Positions 44,280 to 54,354 are shown, counted from the first letter of the stretch. The stretch is 64,000 bases of DNA from Bacillota bacterium (GCA_023394955.1 JAEWZY010000041.1:1-64000), one strand, 5' to 3'. The notes: generated by a model from the letters alone, not told the origin. Numbers and translations are program-made.

Positions 44280-46070
44280 ATGCTTTTAGCCACCTGGATC
44301 CGGCGTTTGAGTCTGAAAAATAAAATCCTCATCTTTGTAGCGTTGATACTGTTTCTGGCGATTTCAGCAGTTGGTGTTTACGCCTATTTTTTAGCAGCCA
44401 ACCAAGTGGCGGAGAAAGTGATCGAGACCCAGTCAGGGCTGGTCCGACAAGTAAGCAACAATTTTGATTACATTTTAAATGACCTCAGTAATATCAGTTC
44501 CTTAATCATTTTTGACCCCAACCTTCAGCAAGAGTTAAAGGGAACGGCCGTTAACCGGAATATCTTAAGCTACTCCGATCTCCGCGATTACTTGGACCGG
44601 ATTTTAGCCTCCAAAAGTTATCTCGCCATGATCTCGATTTATGGTTATAACGGATTGGTTTATAGCGCCGGTTCCGGTTATACCAGTAATCGGGTGGTTC
44701 CCTTCGCCGAGTTCAAGGCGAACCCCATCTATCGAAAGGCGCTCAACCTGAACGGCGGCATCGGAATCGAATACTTTCACAATGATCCGCCGGTAGTCGT
44801 TGATAACCGCCGCCGCCGGATCTTGATGTACCGAGTTATCAAAGATATCAATCAATATCGGAACCTTGGGGTCTTACTGTTATGGATCGATGAAGAAAAA
44901 ATCCGTTCCATCTACCGGTCTAATGTGCCCAATGAAGGAAGCACTTTTGTGGTGGATCAAAACGGCAGGGTTGTTTCTCACTCTAATCCGGCCCATCTCC
45001 AAAAACTAGTCAACCGGGAACCATACTATCCATTGTTACAGGATCAAACCGGTTCAGCCATTCTGAACATTAATAACCAAAAAATGCTCTTTACTTTCAG
45101 CGCTTCCCAGGAGACCGGCTGGAAGGTGATGACCTTGACACCGGCGGCGATCCTCACTCAAAAAATAAGTTGGTTGGCTTTTATCATCATTACCATGGGA
45201 AGTATTTGCTATCTGTTATTGTTTTACTTATCCGTTTTTATTACGACCATGATTACCAATCCGCTCCAACAATTATCGGACTCCATCAAAAAGGTCCAAG
45301 CGGGAGATTTCTCACAACAAGTCTCCTTTACCAACGAAGATGAAATCGGTGAACTGGGCAGTGGTTATAATTCCATGATCACTTCGATTAAAGATTTAAT
45401 CGAGCGGGTTTATAAACTACAAATCCGGGAACGGGAAGCGGAACTGAACGCTTTGCAAGCCCAGATCAACCCACATTTTTTATATAATACCCTTGATACA
45501 ATCTTTTGGAAGGCGGAGCGCCGCCAAGTTCCGGAGATTAGTGAAATGGTTTTGGCCTTATCCAGAATCTTCCGGTTAAGTCTCAACCGGGGTGATGAAT
45601 TGGCTACGGTGGCCCAGGAACGGGAACTGGTTCGGGAGTATTTAAAATTACAGCAAATGCGCTTTAAAGAGAAATTAACTTATAATATTGATTTCAACCC
45701 GGATCTGTTAGCCAAAAAAATACCGAAATTAATCATCCAGCCTTTCGTGGAAAATGCCATTATCCATGGGATTGAAGGATTGGAACATGGCGGCCATCTT
45801 CAAATTAACGGCCGGCTGCATCAAGACCGAATGGTCTTCACCATCACCGACAACGGTGTCGGCATGGACGACCAAAAGGTCAATGAAATACTAGCGCGTA
45901 ACAGCCACCATCACGGACACCCGGTCACAGTATCGGGAGGCTACGCCATCAAAAATGTCCTTGAAAGGCTGGAACTGTACTATAGCTCCAACCATGAATT
46001 TAAGTTTACCAGTACCCCGGATGAAGGAACCACTGTGACCATCAACATTCCGGCAACGATGAAGGAGTAA
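44280..46070 (+). CDS. YesM-type sensor histidine kinase
   Basis: A 596-residue membrane sensor kinase. TM1 about 15-38, extracytoplasmic dCache-like sensor 40-290, TM2 about 295-318, HAMP about 320-370, His_kinase with INPHFLYNTLDTIF (phospho-acceptor His), and HATPase with LIIQPFVENAIIHG and DNGVGMD. Ribosome binding site TGGAG. It is followed two bases later by its response regulator, and is divergent from the beta-glucoside ABC operon, whose control it most likely governs. Confidence 0.94.
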   Translation: MLLATWIRRLSLKNKILIFVALILFLAISAVGVYAYFLAANQVAEKVIETQSGLVRQVSNNFDYILNDLSNISSLIIFDPNLQQELKGTAVNRNILSYSDLRDYLDRILASKSYLAMISIYGYNGLVYSAGSGYTSNRVVPFAEFKANPIYRKALNLNGGIGIEYFHNDPPVVVDNRRRRILMYRVIKDINQYRNLGVLLLWIDEEKIRSIYRSNVPNEGSTFVVDQNGRVVSHSNPAHLQKLVNREPYYPLLQDQTGSAILNINNQKMLFTFSASQETGWKVMTLTPAAILTQKISWLAFIIITMGSICYLLLFYLSVFITTMITNPLQQLSDSIKKVQAGDFSQQVSFTNEDEIGELGSGYNSMITSIKDLIERVYKLQIREREAELNALQAQINPHFLYNTLDTIFWKAERRQVPEISEMVLALSRIFRLSLNRGDELATVAQERELVREYLKLQQMRFKEKLTYNIDFNPDLLAKKIPKLIIQPFVENAIIHGIEGLEHGGHLQINGRLHQDRMVFTITDNGVGMDDQKVNEILARNSHHHGHPVTVSGGYAIKNVLERLELYYSSNHEFKFTSTPDEGTTVTINIPATMKE

Positions 46071-46072
46071 AC

Positions 46073-47692
46073 ATGGTCGACCGAATCTTGAAATTGTTAA
46101 TTGTGGATGACGAAGCCGAAACCAGGGAGGGAATTTTGCATTCCCTGCCCTGGGAGAAACACGGGTTTATCATCGCCGGTTTAGCGACTAATGGCCGGGA
46201 AGCCCTCCGGATGATTAGAAAATCCCAACCCGATCTGATGTTATTGGATATCAAAATGCCGTTGATGGACGGTTTGGAAGTATTAGCGCAATTGGAGGCC
46301 GACAGATCGCCAGTAAAGGTTGTAATCTTAAGCGGTTATGATGATTTCGGCTATTGCCGGCAAGCCCTCCGCTATGGAGTTTCGGATTATTTATTAAAAC
46401 CCTGCCGCCCCAAGGAGATTTTGGATAGTTTGCTTAAGTTGAGAAACCAAATTGACACTGCAGCAGAACAGTCTCAGCAATGGGACTTCTTGTTATATAA
46501 GTTTCAAGAGAACCTCCCGATCCTACGGGAAAACCTATTAAGAGCCCTGATGCGGCACAAATTAACCGATAGCGAGACTGCCTTGACCCGCTGGAACTTA
46601 TATCAAATGGAAGTAGTCCCTCAAAATATAGGATTAGCTTTAGTCCGAATCGATCAGCGATATAAATTGACTGCCTCTATAAATGAATTTGAATTAATCA
46701 AGCATTCCCTTTATCAACAGCTTGAATCCATAACCAAACAACCCCCGGCTTTGCAGGCTGTTATCAGTTATTATCATGATAACCTTATTATTTTATGGAA
46801 TGTCGACGCTGAGCCGCCCGGAGCCTTTTCGCGGCGCCTGGAACAACTCCGCCAATCCGTAGCCACACAGATGCCTATTACGGTAACCGTTGGCCTGGGG
46901 AAACCAGCTCCGGATCTTTCCCAGTTACATACCGCCTTCCGTTCGGCAATACTCGCGCTGGAGCATGGCTTTTGGAAGGGCTCCAACCGGATCATTCAAT
47001 ATCAGGAGGTTACTACCGATAGTCCCATCCCCAACCGCGCTTTTGAAGAAGGAGAAAACCTCATTGTCCATTGTATTCGAACCAATGATCAAGAACGATT
47101 GGGACCGGCTTTGGATTCATTTTTTAAAAGTCTATCGCCGCCGGGGAAACACTCGAAGGATTACATTCAAAAGATGATTACCGCCTTGATCTGTTCGGTC
47201 TATCATGTCTGTTTGGAGCGGGGAATTAATACCGATGCTATTTTCGGGCCTAATCTGGCAATCCTGGATGAACTGCCCCGGTTCGAAACCTTGCAAGAGT
47301 TACATGGGAGAATTTTGTCTTGTTTCAAAGCGATCATTACACTCCATCCCCGACAGAAGACCCAATGGAAAATGGTGGCCCAAGCGGTGAACTATATTGA
47401 GGAACATTACCGGGAGGATCTTAACTTGGAGAATGTCGCCAAAGTTGTTTTTGTATCCCCCGGATACTTGAGCGCTAGTTTCAAAGGGGTCTTGCAGAAA
47501 AACTTCGTGGATTATGTCACCGAAGTTAGAATCAAAAGGGCCAAGGAATTGCTGAAGGATTTCCACTTGAAGATATATGAGATCGCCCTTCAAATCGGAT
47601 ATAAAGATGAAAAATATTTTAGCCAGATCTTTAAAAGAAGCACCCAGATGACGCCCAACCAATACCGGGACACACTTAAGGGTTCTACCTGA
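46073..47692 (+). CDS. YesN-type response regulator (REC + AraC HTH)
   Basis: A 539-residue regulator. Receiver (1-122): VDDEAETREG, phospho-acceptor Asp in LMLLDIKMP, SGYDDFGYC, and YLLKPC with the conserved Lys. A long central region follows (about 125-430). The C-terminal AraC domain (about 435-535) has VSPGYLSASFKGVLQKNF and IGYKDEKYFSQIFKRSTQ. Partner of the kinase at 44280. It probably activates the divergent bgl/ABC operon in response to extracellular sugar. Confidence 0.94.
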   Translation: MVDRILKLLIVDDEAETREGILHSLPWEKHGFIIAGLATNGREALRMIRKSQPDLMLLDIKMPLMDGLEVLAQLEADRSPVKVVILSGYDDFGYCRQALRYGVSDYLLKPCRPKEILDSLLKLRNQIDTAAEQSQQWDFLLYKFQENLPILRENLLRALMRHKLTDSETALTRWNLYQMEVVPQNIGLALVRIDQRYKLTASINEFELIKHSLYQQLESITKQPPALQAVISYYHDNLIILWNVDAEPPGAFSRRLEQLRQSVATQMPITVTVGLGKPAPDLSQLHTAFRSAILALEHGFWKGSNRIIQYQEVTTDSPIPNRAFEEGENLIVHCIRTNDQERLGPALDSFFKSLSPPGKHSKDYIQKMITALICSVYHVCLERGINTDAIFGPNLAILDELPRFETLQELHGRILSCFKAIITLHPRQKTQWKMVAQAVNYIEEHYREDLNLENVAKVVFVSPGYLSASFKGVLQKNFVDYVTEVRIKRAKELLKDFHLKIYEIALQIGYKDEKYFSQIFKRSTQMTPNQYRDTLKGST

Positions 47693-47774
47693 CCAATCAT
47701 ACAGTCTGGCCCGTCATCCGCCTCCTCTTTTAGTTGCCTTCCTAATTTTACTCCTTAAAAGCAGGGTTGGGGAT

Positions 47775-48704
47775 TTACATTAAAAATTTATCCAGCCACC
47801 CATAAGCTTCATCCTTCACCTCATCCGGAAAGGAATGGCCTCCTTCAAAGATGATGGATTTAAAGTTTTCAGCCTTTACCATTCGATCGTACTTTTCACT
47901 CGCCATTTTAGCGATCTCCCTGACGCCATCGATGGGGAAAATCCGATCGGCCTCTCCATTAGTCATTAAAAACGGTTTCGGCGCCATGTCGCCAACCAGA
48001 TCGCCCATATCTCCGATATTTAGAAGACCATAAGCATAAAAGGCCAGGTTATGGTTGATGCCATCCCTGAGTACACTCCTGATCTGGCTGAAACCGCATG
48101 AGGATACCGCTACTTTGATTCGGGGATCATACCATGCCAGCCATAAAGTCTCCTGGCCGCCGAGGGAATGGCCGATAGCACCGATGCGACCGGCATCCAC
48201 AAAATCAAGGGATTCCAGGAAATCAACTCCCCGGCAGAGGTCTGACAAGTACTTGGCCTGGAGAGTACTCTCTTCAAGGATACATCTGCCAAAAACGAAC
48301 CTTTCATAATTGCCCCCATCCAGGTAATGATTTTTTCTTCTTTCTTCTTCAGAAGGCCTCCGCTCTTCAAAGCAGAGATGGTCGGGGCAGAGAACCACAT
48401 ATCCTTTTAAACAGAGATCCAGCCCATAGTGGTACATTGGATCACCCCTCAAGCCGGCCGGTTCGGACTTGCCCAGATCAAATTCGGCGGCATGCTGATG
48501 GGAAGCGATAATTGCCGGATTTTTGCCCTTCCATCCCTTGGGAAGCAATAGATAAGCTCTGACCCGTTCACCTTTTTCCACGTTGTATTCCACCAATTGC
48601 AGAATATGGGCGCCTTTATCAATAGAACTGATCACTTCCGGCTCTATTTTCACCTTCTCCGGGAATTTTCCCAAACATTCCAAGACCTTTGCTCTAAAAT
48701 CCAT
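47775..48704 (-). CDS. Alpha/beta hydrolase (dienelactone hydrolase/acetyl-esterase-like)
   Basis: A 309-residue cytoplasmic hydrolase. Nucleophile elbow GHSLGGQ near residue 178, catalytic Asp in NGEADRIFP near 255 and His in EGGHSFPDEV near 290 complete the triad. HQHAAEFDLGKSEPAG supplies the oxyanion region. It resembles peptidase S9/acetyl-xylan-esterase-type proteins that deacetylate oligosaccharides; context beside a beta-glucoside system supports this but does not prove it. It has no signal peptide. Convergent with the response regulator. Confidence 0.85.
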   Translation of the reverse strand: MDFRAKVLECLGKFPEKVKIEPEVISSIDKGAHILQLVEYNVEKGERVRAYLLLPKGWKGKNPAIIASHQHAAEFDLGKSEPAGLRGDPMYHYGLDLCLKGYVVLCPDHLCFEERRPSEEERRKNHYLDGGNYERFVFGRCILEESTLQAKYLSDLCRGVDFLESLDFVDAGRIGAIGHSLGGQETLWLAWYDPRIKVAVSSCGFSQIRSVLRDGINHNLAFYAYGLLNIGDMGDLVGDMAPKPFLMTNGEADRIFPIDGVREIAKMASEKYDRMVKAENFKSIIFEGGHSFPDEVKDEAYGWLDKFLM

Positions 48705-48846
48705 CGAAAGTTACCCCTTTTCCAATCTTAATATCACTTATTGTAGCGCCTATATTTATTTATCATTTTTTAGCGGCAATCAATTCCGCCAATTTCTTAA
48801 GGCCGGTTTTGTTCCGAAAAAGCAGTTCGGAATTATCATGGTAAAC

Positions 48847-49314
48847 TCAATCCATACAAACTTCCACCCATATTTTTAAAACTTCCGTCAGCATAATCTT
48901 TTGCAACTTCAGTCTATATTCTCCCTCTTCCAGCTTGATAATTCTCTCATCGACCACCTCCGCCGCCAGGTCGATATCGATACCCCTAACCTCTTTTCCC
49001 AACAGTTGGCCGTATTTGTCCTTGATGCTTTTTTCCAAGGCGATTTTATCAAGCTCGTCTCCTTCATAAATCAAGACCACTTCAATCTTCTTCAGTATAT
49101 ACTTGGTTTTATCCGCTGATTCCTCTAATCTCCGGAGGCGTGTCTCCTTCTCGTCATTGGCTAACTCCAATTGCCGGATCTCCTGGTAATATTGGTCCAT
49201 CCGGTAACTGACCAATAGGTTGAATACCGCCACACCCGTCACTATCCCGAAGGCCATTCCGCATATGAAACATTTAAACTGTTCCCGGTAAAACAACGAT
49301 ATCAAGACCTTCAT
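48847..49314 (-). CDS. ytrI: Sporulation membrane protein YtrI-like
   Basis: A 155-residue protein whose start (ATG in ATGA) overlaps the ytrH stop; the longer frame beginning 8 codons earlier is less likely. One N-terminal membrane segment (CGMAFGIVTGVAVFNLLVS) is followed by a coiled-coil region (QEIRQLELANDEKETRLRRL) and a C-terminal soluble domain. The order ytrH-ytrI and topology match the sigma-E-controlled sporulation pair of Bacillus, though sequence identity of YtrI proteins is low. It argues that the organism forms endospores. Confidence 0.75.
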   Translation of the reverse strand: MKVLISLFYREQFKCFICGMAFGIVTGVAVFNLLVSYRMDQYYQEIRQLELANDEKETRLRRLEESADKTKYILKKIEVVLIYEGDELDKIALEKSIKDKYGQLLGKEVRGIDIDLAAEVVDERIIKLEEGEYRLKLQKIMLTEVLKIWVEVCMD

Positions 49315-49649
49315 TTGGTCCACAAATCCCCACACCATTGAATTAAACGGATAAAGCCATACCCTAGGTTAGCCCCGATCAAAGCCATTAAAATATAGGC
49401 CATCTGTTTTATGATAGACTTGATTTCACCATTAAACAACCCTTTTTCAATGATTTCAAAGGATGAAAAGGTACCGCCCAAGGCGGCGGCCACCGCCCAA
49501 ATCTTTACCGAACCCGCCAAGTTCAACATGGTCCGGAGGGGTGGATGATTATTGAGGATCGCGCCGATACCGGCAAAAATACCGGCTCCGGTTACGATCC
49601 CGAAAGCGACCAGAAAGCTGTATAAGATATTGTTGAAAACAAGTTTCAT
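49311..49649 (-). CDS. ytrH: Sporulation protein YtrH
   Basis: A 112-residue membrane protein with three predicted segments: LVAFGIVTGAGIFAGIG, the central KIWAVAAALGGTFSSFEIIE, and ILMALIGANLGYGFIRLI. The PLRTMLNLAGSVKIWA core is characteristic of YtrH. It is first of a two-gene operon with ytrI (ATGA overlap). Needed in Bacillus for efficient sporulation in the mother cell. Confidence 0.85.
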   Translation of the reverse strand: MKLVFNNILYSFLVAFGIVTGAGIFAGIGAILNNHPPLRTMLNLAGSVKIWAVAAALGGTFSSFEIIEKGLFNGEIKSIIKQMAYILMALIGANLGYGFIRLIQWCGDLWTK

Positions 49650-49944
49650 TATACCCGCCTCACTTATAATAAATAAGCTTGGTATAACCTATGAGGCAAC
49701 TGGAGTTAATATTATTAAAAATGCAAATGGTAAAGGGTGCACATCGCCTTAACGTAAATAATATGATAAATAATATATAAGCCTGCCTAAATTGAAATAA
49801 CTTTAACTAGACTTTTTCATTCTTAAGCCGCGAATGGAAAAGGGCAAATTACCGTATTGATTTCAATTTTTGGATCAAGGAAAATATGCCGCGATACCGT
49901 GTGTGTTTAAAAAATATTGCCGCATAAAGAAAGGAATGAACAAT

Positions 49945-50499
49945 ATGTACACATGTCCTTATTGCGCTAACCCTCCGATCTATAACTCGGACAATATGTA
50001 TAATTCCTATAAGATGTATCCCTGTCCTTACTTTTATAAAACCCCAGTTCCTGATAATACGGGGCGTGGCGGTTTAATCGAATTAAGGGATTATGGACCG
50101 GAACCGTTTGTAGTTAATATTGAGGAGGCTACCAAGGAAAACAATTATTTCCGGCTCGCTTTATGGACGGGAAACCATTTGCAACTTACCTTGATGAGCA
50201 TCAATGTTGGGGAAGATATCGGTTTGGAAAGGCATCCCAACCTTGACCAATTTATCCGGATCGAAGAAGGCCAAGGCCTTGTTCTAATGGGTGATAATGA
50301 TCATAACTTGGATTTTCGAAGAAATGTCTCTGATGATTTTATATTCATTATACCCGCCGGTAAATGGCACAACCTAATCAACACAGGTAATAAACCGATC
50401 AAATTGTACTCTATCTATGCGCCGCCTCAGCACCCTCATGGCACGGTTCATCAAACCAAAGCAGTTGCCCAAGCCGCCGAAGAAAACTACGGCCATTAA
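49945..50499 (+). CDS. Cupin-domain protein with Cys/Tyr-rich N-terminus
   Basis: A 184-residue protein. The ATG at 49945 was chosen because AAAGAAAGG lies 10 bases upstream; the ATG at 49936 is too close. The first 40 residues (YTCPYCANPPIYNSDNMYNS) are rich in Tyr, Asn, Pro and Cys, as in spore-coat-type proteins. The rest is a cupin: ERHPNLDQFIRIEEGQG and IPAGKWHNLINTG with His and Glu ligands, then a His-rich tail. A coat or spore-surface role fits the sporulation neighbours but is inference. Confidence 0.75.
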   Translation: MYTCPYCANPPIYNSDNMYNSYKMYPCPYFYKTPVPDNTGRGGLIELRDYGPEPFVVNIEEATKENNYFRLALWTGNHLQLTLMSINVGEDIGLERHPNLDQFIRIEEGQGLVLMGDNDHNLDFRRNVSDDFIFIIPAGKWHNLINTGNKPIKLYSIYAPPQHPHGTVHQTKAVAQAAEENYGH

Positions 50500-50568
50500 T
50501 ATCAAAAAAACCGATTTTATCCGGTATCAATCAGATTACCGGAACTTTCCCATGCTGACTATATTAAC

Positions 50569-50603
50569 AAAAACCCCGAATACTTTTGATATCCGGGGTT
50601 TTA
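50569..50603 (+). terminator. Intrinsic terminator after the cupin gene
   Basis: AAAACCCCG (50570-50578) pairs with CGGGGTTTT (50594-50602), followed by AT-rich sequence. It can also serve the minus-strand rbs-type operon. Confidence 0.8.
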
Positions 50604-50693
50604 TAGATCTGTCCACCAATAGCTTGCATTTAACTCAGTTAAACTAGTGATTATGCTTTAAGTTTATTCTTAATACGTAAGTAAGCATATGGA

Positions 50694-51596
50694 TTACTCA
50701 GTGACTACCGATACGCCTGTATCCACGACACTACCATCAGCCTTATCCTTGCCCGCTAAAACATTAACAGCCTTCTTTAAGCCTTCATAACCCATTACCG
50801 ATGGATTTTGAACCATAGTCGCCTTTAAAAATCCATTCTTGAGCAAACTCTTAATAGCATCGGAAGAATCAAAGCCGATACCGATCACTGGTTGACCGGA
50901 CTCTCTAATAGCATTACCGGTGCCAACCGCGGAACCCTCATTAGCGCCAAAGATGCCGACGCAACCTTGGGTAATAAAGTTGGTAGCGATATCTTTTGCC
51001 CTGGCAGCATCACCATCGCAGTACTGGGAGGCTAAGATGGTATAGCCCTTGCCTTCAAAAGCCGCCCGAAAGCCCTTCTCACGGGCGACGGTAGAAGCTG
51101 TTGCGGCGTTAACACTGATAACACCGATTTTGCCATTTTTAATGCCGGCTTTTTGAAGGTTCTTGAGCATTTCATTACCGGCTGTTTTGCCCGCTCCTTC
51201 GTTATTAGTTGCATAGGTTGCAACTGCGGGAAATTTTGCAGGAGAATCAACGTATACAATTTGAACTTTCTTAGCTTGAGCTTCTTTCAATGCTGCGGTC
51301 ACAGCATCCGGACCGTTGGCCGCCAATAAAATGACATTAGCGCCGTTGGCTACCGCATTATTAATCATCTCAATTTGCTTGGCATCGTCTTTCACATCCG
51401 GAGCGGTCCATCTGTAATCAACATTGCCCAACTCAGCGGCAGCTTTTTTACAGCCTTGATCAATTCCCGCCCAATACTGATCCATTTGATCCATGGTAAT
51501 CAGAAAAACTTTATACGTAGGCGCGGCAAAGACTGATACAGCACAGACCATGATGATTAGTGCCAAAATTAGCAATAGGACACTTGTCTTTTTCAT
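50694..51596 (-). CDS. RbsB-like sugar-binding protein
   Basis: A 300-residue periplasmic protein of the Peripla_BP_4 type, as in ribose and related monosaccharide ABC systems. Signal peptide about 1-24 (KKTSVLLLILALIIMVCAVS) ending VFAA-PT; the Cys in it does not form a lipobox. Mature features: FLITMDQMDQYWAGIDQG, NAVANGANVILLAANGPDAV, GANEGSAVGTGNAI and GIGFDSSDAIKSLL. It is the last gene of the operon, directly after a hairpin. The sugar is not determined. Confidence 0.93.
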   Translation of the reverse strand: MKKTSVLLLILALIIMVCAVSVFAAPTYKVFLITMDQMDQYWAGIDQGCKKAAAELGNVDYRWTAPDVKDDAKQIEMINNAVANGANVILLAANGPDAVTAALKEAQAKKVQIVYVDSPAKFPAVATYATNNEGAGKTAGNEMLKNLQKAGIKNGKIGVISVNAATASTVAREKGFRAAFEGKGYTILASQYCDGDAARAKDIATNFITQGCVGIFGANEGSAVGTGNAIRESGQPVIGIGFDSSDAIKSLLKNGFLKATMVQNPSVMGYEGLKKAVNVLAGKDKADGSVVDTGVSVVTE

Positions 51597-51618
51597 AAAC
51601 TTTTTTCCTCCTTTTATA

Positions 51619-51641
51619 TAAAAGCCTTTTGGCTTTTATTA
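51619..51641 (-). other. Hairpin between rbsC-like and rbsB-like genes
   Basis: Minus-strand ATAAAAGCC pairs with GGCTTTTAT around a 4-base loop, directly before the AAGGAGG of the binding protein gene. It may protect the 5' end of a processed rbsB message. Confidence 0.55.
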
Positions 51642-52670
51642 ACAAGGTTTTTCCACTGCTGTTTTTATAATGGTTTTTGTTTTGGCCTTATCAGTTCTCC
51701 TGCTGCGTACAATCACATCCATAAATACTGATAACACCACAATAATGCCGATTACAATATTACGGATGGCAACCGGCGCGCCCGCGAATTGCAAACCGTT
51801 TGCCAAGGCGCCCCAGATACATGCGCCGACAACTGTGCCCAGTAAAATCCCCTGTCCTCCTAGGGTACTTACGCCGCCAATAACAGCCGCGGCAACAGCA
51901 TACAGTTCATACGAGTTACCCGCATCCATAGTACCCATACCAGTGGTGGCGCAGGTAATCAGTCCTACAATACTTGAACAGAAAGCGCTTACCACATAGG
52001 CCTTGATCACTGTGTTCAAAGTATTGACTCCGGAAAGACGGGCCGCTTCCAGATTACTTCCGGTCGCGTAAATATGCCGTCCGGTCCTGGTTTTACTGAG
52101 CAAGAAGTTAAAAACAAACCATAATGCCACTGCAATAATGATCGGGTTGAAAACCCCCAGGGTTTTTCCATAGTAGAAAAAGTCGCGGAAGGCGTTGGCA
52201 ACGGGGCCGTCACCAATCAGATTAGTATTGTAATTATTATTCACAATTTGGGCTACGCCACGGGCGATGGTCATTGTACCCAAAGTAGCGATGAATGAAG
52301 GAAGCTTGCAGCCGGAAACCAAAAAACCATTAAGAACACCGGTCAAGATACAAATCACGACGGTAATTCCCGCGGCAACCCACGGGTTTACCCCGCGTGT
52401 CATTAAGGTTGCCGACACCATACAGCTCATCCCGACCACTGAACCGATTGAAAGATCGATGTTGCCTGTAATTAATACAAAGGATTGAGCTATTCCTATT
52501 AAAAGAATCGGCGCAATCTGGCGTAACAGGTTGGCAATATTAATTGACGAGAAGAATAAGGGGTTAATGATTCCGAAAACAATACACATCATTATCAAGC
52601 CAATACCTACTGTGATTACCTGACCCATTCCCCTAATGCTTAATAACCTTTTTAACACATTATTCTCCAT
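51639..52670 (-). CDS. RbsC-like sugar ABC permease
   Basis: A 343-residue inner-membrane permease of the ribose/xylose/galactose type, with about 9-10 segments. The start is the ATG at 52670 after GGGGTAAC; a frame extending 19 codons further lacks similarity. Seen: LLIGIAQSFVLITGNIDLSIGS, the ARLSGVN cytoplasmic loop for ATPase contact, and TTGMGTMDAGNSYELYAVAA-type C-terminal half. Works with the RbsA-like and RbsB-like proteins of this operon. Confidence 0.93.
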   Translation of the reverse strand: MENNVLKRLLSIRGMGQVITVGIGLIMMCIVFGIINPLFFSSINIANLLRQIAPILLIGIAQSFVLITGNIDLSIGSVVGMSCMVSATLMTRGVNPWVAAGITVVICILTGVLNGFLVSGCKLPSFIATLGTMTIARGVAQIVNNNYNTNLIGDGPVANAFRDFFYYGKTLGVFNPIIIAVALWFVFNFLLSKTRTGRHIYATGSNLEAARLSGVNTLNTVIKAYVVSAFCSSIVGLITCATTGMGTMDAGNSYELYAVAAAVIGGVSTLGGQGILLGTVVGACIWGALANGLQFAGAPVAIRNIVIGIIVVLSVFMDVIVRSRRTDKAKTKTIIKTAVEKPC

Positions 52671-52769
52671 AATTATGTTACCCCTAATTTTATTAGTTTT
52701 AGGCCACAGGCAAGAGGCGCGAGGCATATTAGGTCACATTTGGGCTTCCGGCAAAACCTACGTAGACGA

Positions 52770-54278
52770 CTATCCGGCAATAGCTTTGCTTTCGAAGCGA
52801 GTAGCATATTCCAAGATCGTATTTTGGGATACATCCTCACCGCTCAGCTCGCCGGTGATTCTGCCGTCGCACATTACTAAGATCCGGTCGCTGATCCCCA
52901 TTATCTCCGACATTTCCGATGAAACAAACAACACGCCTATTCCCTGTTGCTTCAGCTCATTCATGATATTATAAATTTCAACTTTAGCGGCAATATCAAT
53001 CCCACGGGTAGGTTCATCAAAAATTACCACCTTAGAATTTCTAGCTAACCATTTGGCTACTACCACCTTTTGTTGATTACCCCCCGAAAGGCTGGCAGCA
53101 TCGTTTTCGGCATTAGATAGCTTTATGTTCAGGCTGGAAACAGCTTTTTCGACCATTTCCGCTTCTTTTTTCCGGTTTACAACGCCCAGGCCATTACATA
53201 GAATATCCAAGTTCGGTAACGCGATATTTTCCTTGATGCTCAAACCGGTGCAAAGTCCATCTTTCTTACGGTCCTCCGGCGCAAGGACAAGTCCGGCTTT
53301 GATTGCATCCAGAGGGCAGTTTATAGCAACCGGTTCTCCGTTGATGTATACTTCTCCCGTCTCCTTTGGATCAACTCCAAAAATCGCTCTGGTGGTTTCG
53401 GTGCGTCCCGCTCCCATTAGACCGGCGATTCCTACTATTTCTCCCGCATATAAGTCAAAGCTTATATCGCGCACCATTTTACCGGCATTGATATTTTTCA
53501 CCGCGAAGACTTTTTGACCCTGCTCCGTTTTGACCCGGGGAAACTTTTCTTTGATTTCCCGCCCGACCATGTTGGCAATAATTTGCGGCATGGTTATTTC
53601 TTTAAAAGCGGCGCTGGTAATGAACTTGCCGTCACGCATAATAGTTACCCGATCGACGATATACTGCAGTTCCTCCAGGCGGTGGGATATATACACGATC
53701 CCGCAGCCACTCTGCTTTAATTCCCTGATAATGGCGAAAAGTTCGTCGATTTCCTTACTGGTCAGCGCACTAGTGGGCTCATCCATGATCAACACTCTGG
53801 CGTTGGTGGAAAGGGCTTTAGCGATTTCCACCATTTGTTGCTTGGATACAGATAAATCCCCGACCATCGTTTGGGGATCGAGTTCTATTTTTAGCCTATT
53901 CAACAGTTTGCTGGCTTCCACGTTCATCTCTTTATCGGATAAAACTCCGCCACAACGCTTTTCTCTACCGAGAAAAATGTTTTCGGCAACAGTCAGATGC
54001 GAACACATATTAAGTTCCTGGTGGATAATGGCAATGCCTAACGCCTGCGCTTTTTGGGGGGTCAGGTTACCCGCCTTTTTCCCGAAAACACTGACTTCTC
54101 CGCTGTCACGGGTATAGACACCGGAGAGAATTTTCACCAGGGTGGATTTACCGGCGCCATTTTCCCCCAAAAGCGCCATAACTTCGCCTGATTTTAAATA
54201 AAACGAAACATCGTCTAATGCTTTCACCCCGGGGAATGACTTGAAAATATGCTCCATTTTTACAATATAATCCGACAC
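52770..54278 (-). CDS. RbsA-like sugar ABC ATPase (catalytically intact)
   Basis: A 502-residue double-ATPase protein. The first half has Walker A GENGAGKST near residue 38, LSVSKQQMVEIAKAL, Walker B VLIMDEPTSALTS and H-loop YISHRLEE. The second half has the family-typical GLMGAGRTE, LSGGNQQKV signature, VIFDEPTRGID and SSEMSE. All conserved residues are present. It is the first gene of the RbsACB-type operon. Compare it with the degenerate homologue at 54437-55972. Confidence 0.95.
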   Translation of the reverse strand: MSDYIVKMEHIFKSFPGVKALDDVSFYLKSGEVMALLGENGAGKSTLVKILSGVYTRDSGEVSVFGKKAGNLTPQKAQALGIAIIHQELNMCSHLTVAENIFLGREKRCGGVLSDKEMNVEASKLLNRLKIELDPQTMVGDLSVSKQQMVEIAKALSTNARVLIMDEPTSALTSKEIDELFAIIRELKQSGCGIVYISHRLEELQYIVDRVTIMRDGKFITSAAFKEITMPQIIANMVGREIKEKFPRVKTEQGQKVFAVKNINAGKMVRDISFDLYAGEIVGIAGLMGAGRTETTRAIFGVDPKETGEVYINGEPVAINCPLDAIKAGLVLAPEDRKKDGLCTGLSIKENIALPNLDILCNGLGVVNRKKEAEMVEKAVSSLNIKLSNAENDAASLSGGNQQKVVVAKWLARNSKVVIFDEPTRGIDIAAKVEIYNIMNELKQQGIGVLFVSSEMSEIMGISDRILVMCDGRITGELSGEDVSQNTILEYATRFESKAIAG

Positions 54279-54327
54279 TTAAGTTCACCTATCTTGATTT
54301 GTAATAATTCTAAACCGATAAACTACG

Positions 54328-54354
54328 ATTATATAGAATTTAATCCTTAATCAA
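54328..54354 (-). promoter_or_regulatory. Possible promoter of the rbs-type operon
   Basis: On the minus strand TTGATT (54349-54354) and TATAAT (54328-54333) are separated by 15 bases, shorter than ideal. The -10 is perfect. Position suits transcription of the RbsA-like gene separately from the pseudo-ATPase operon. Confidence 0.4.
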
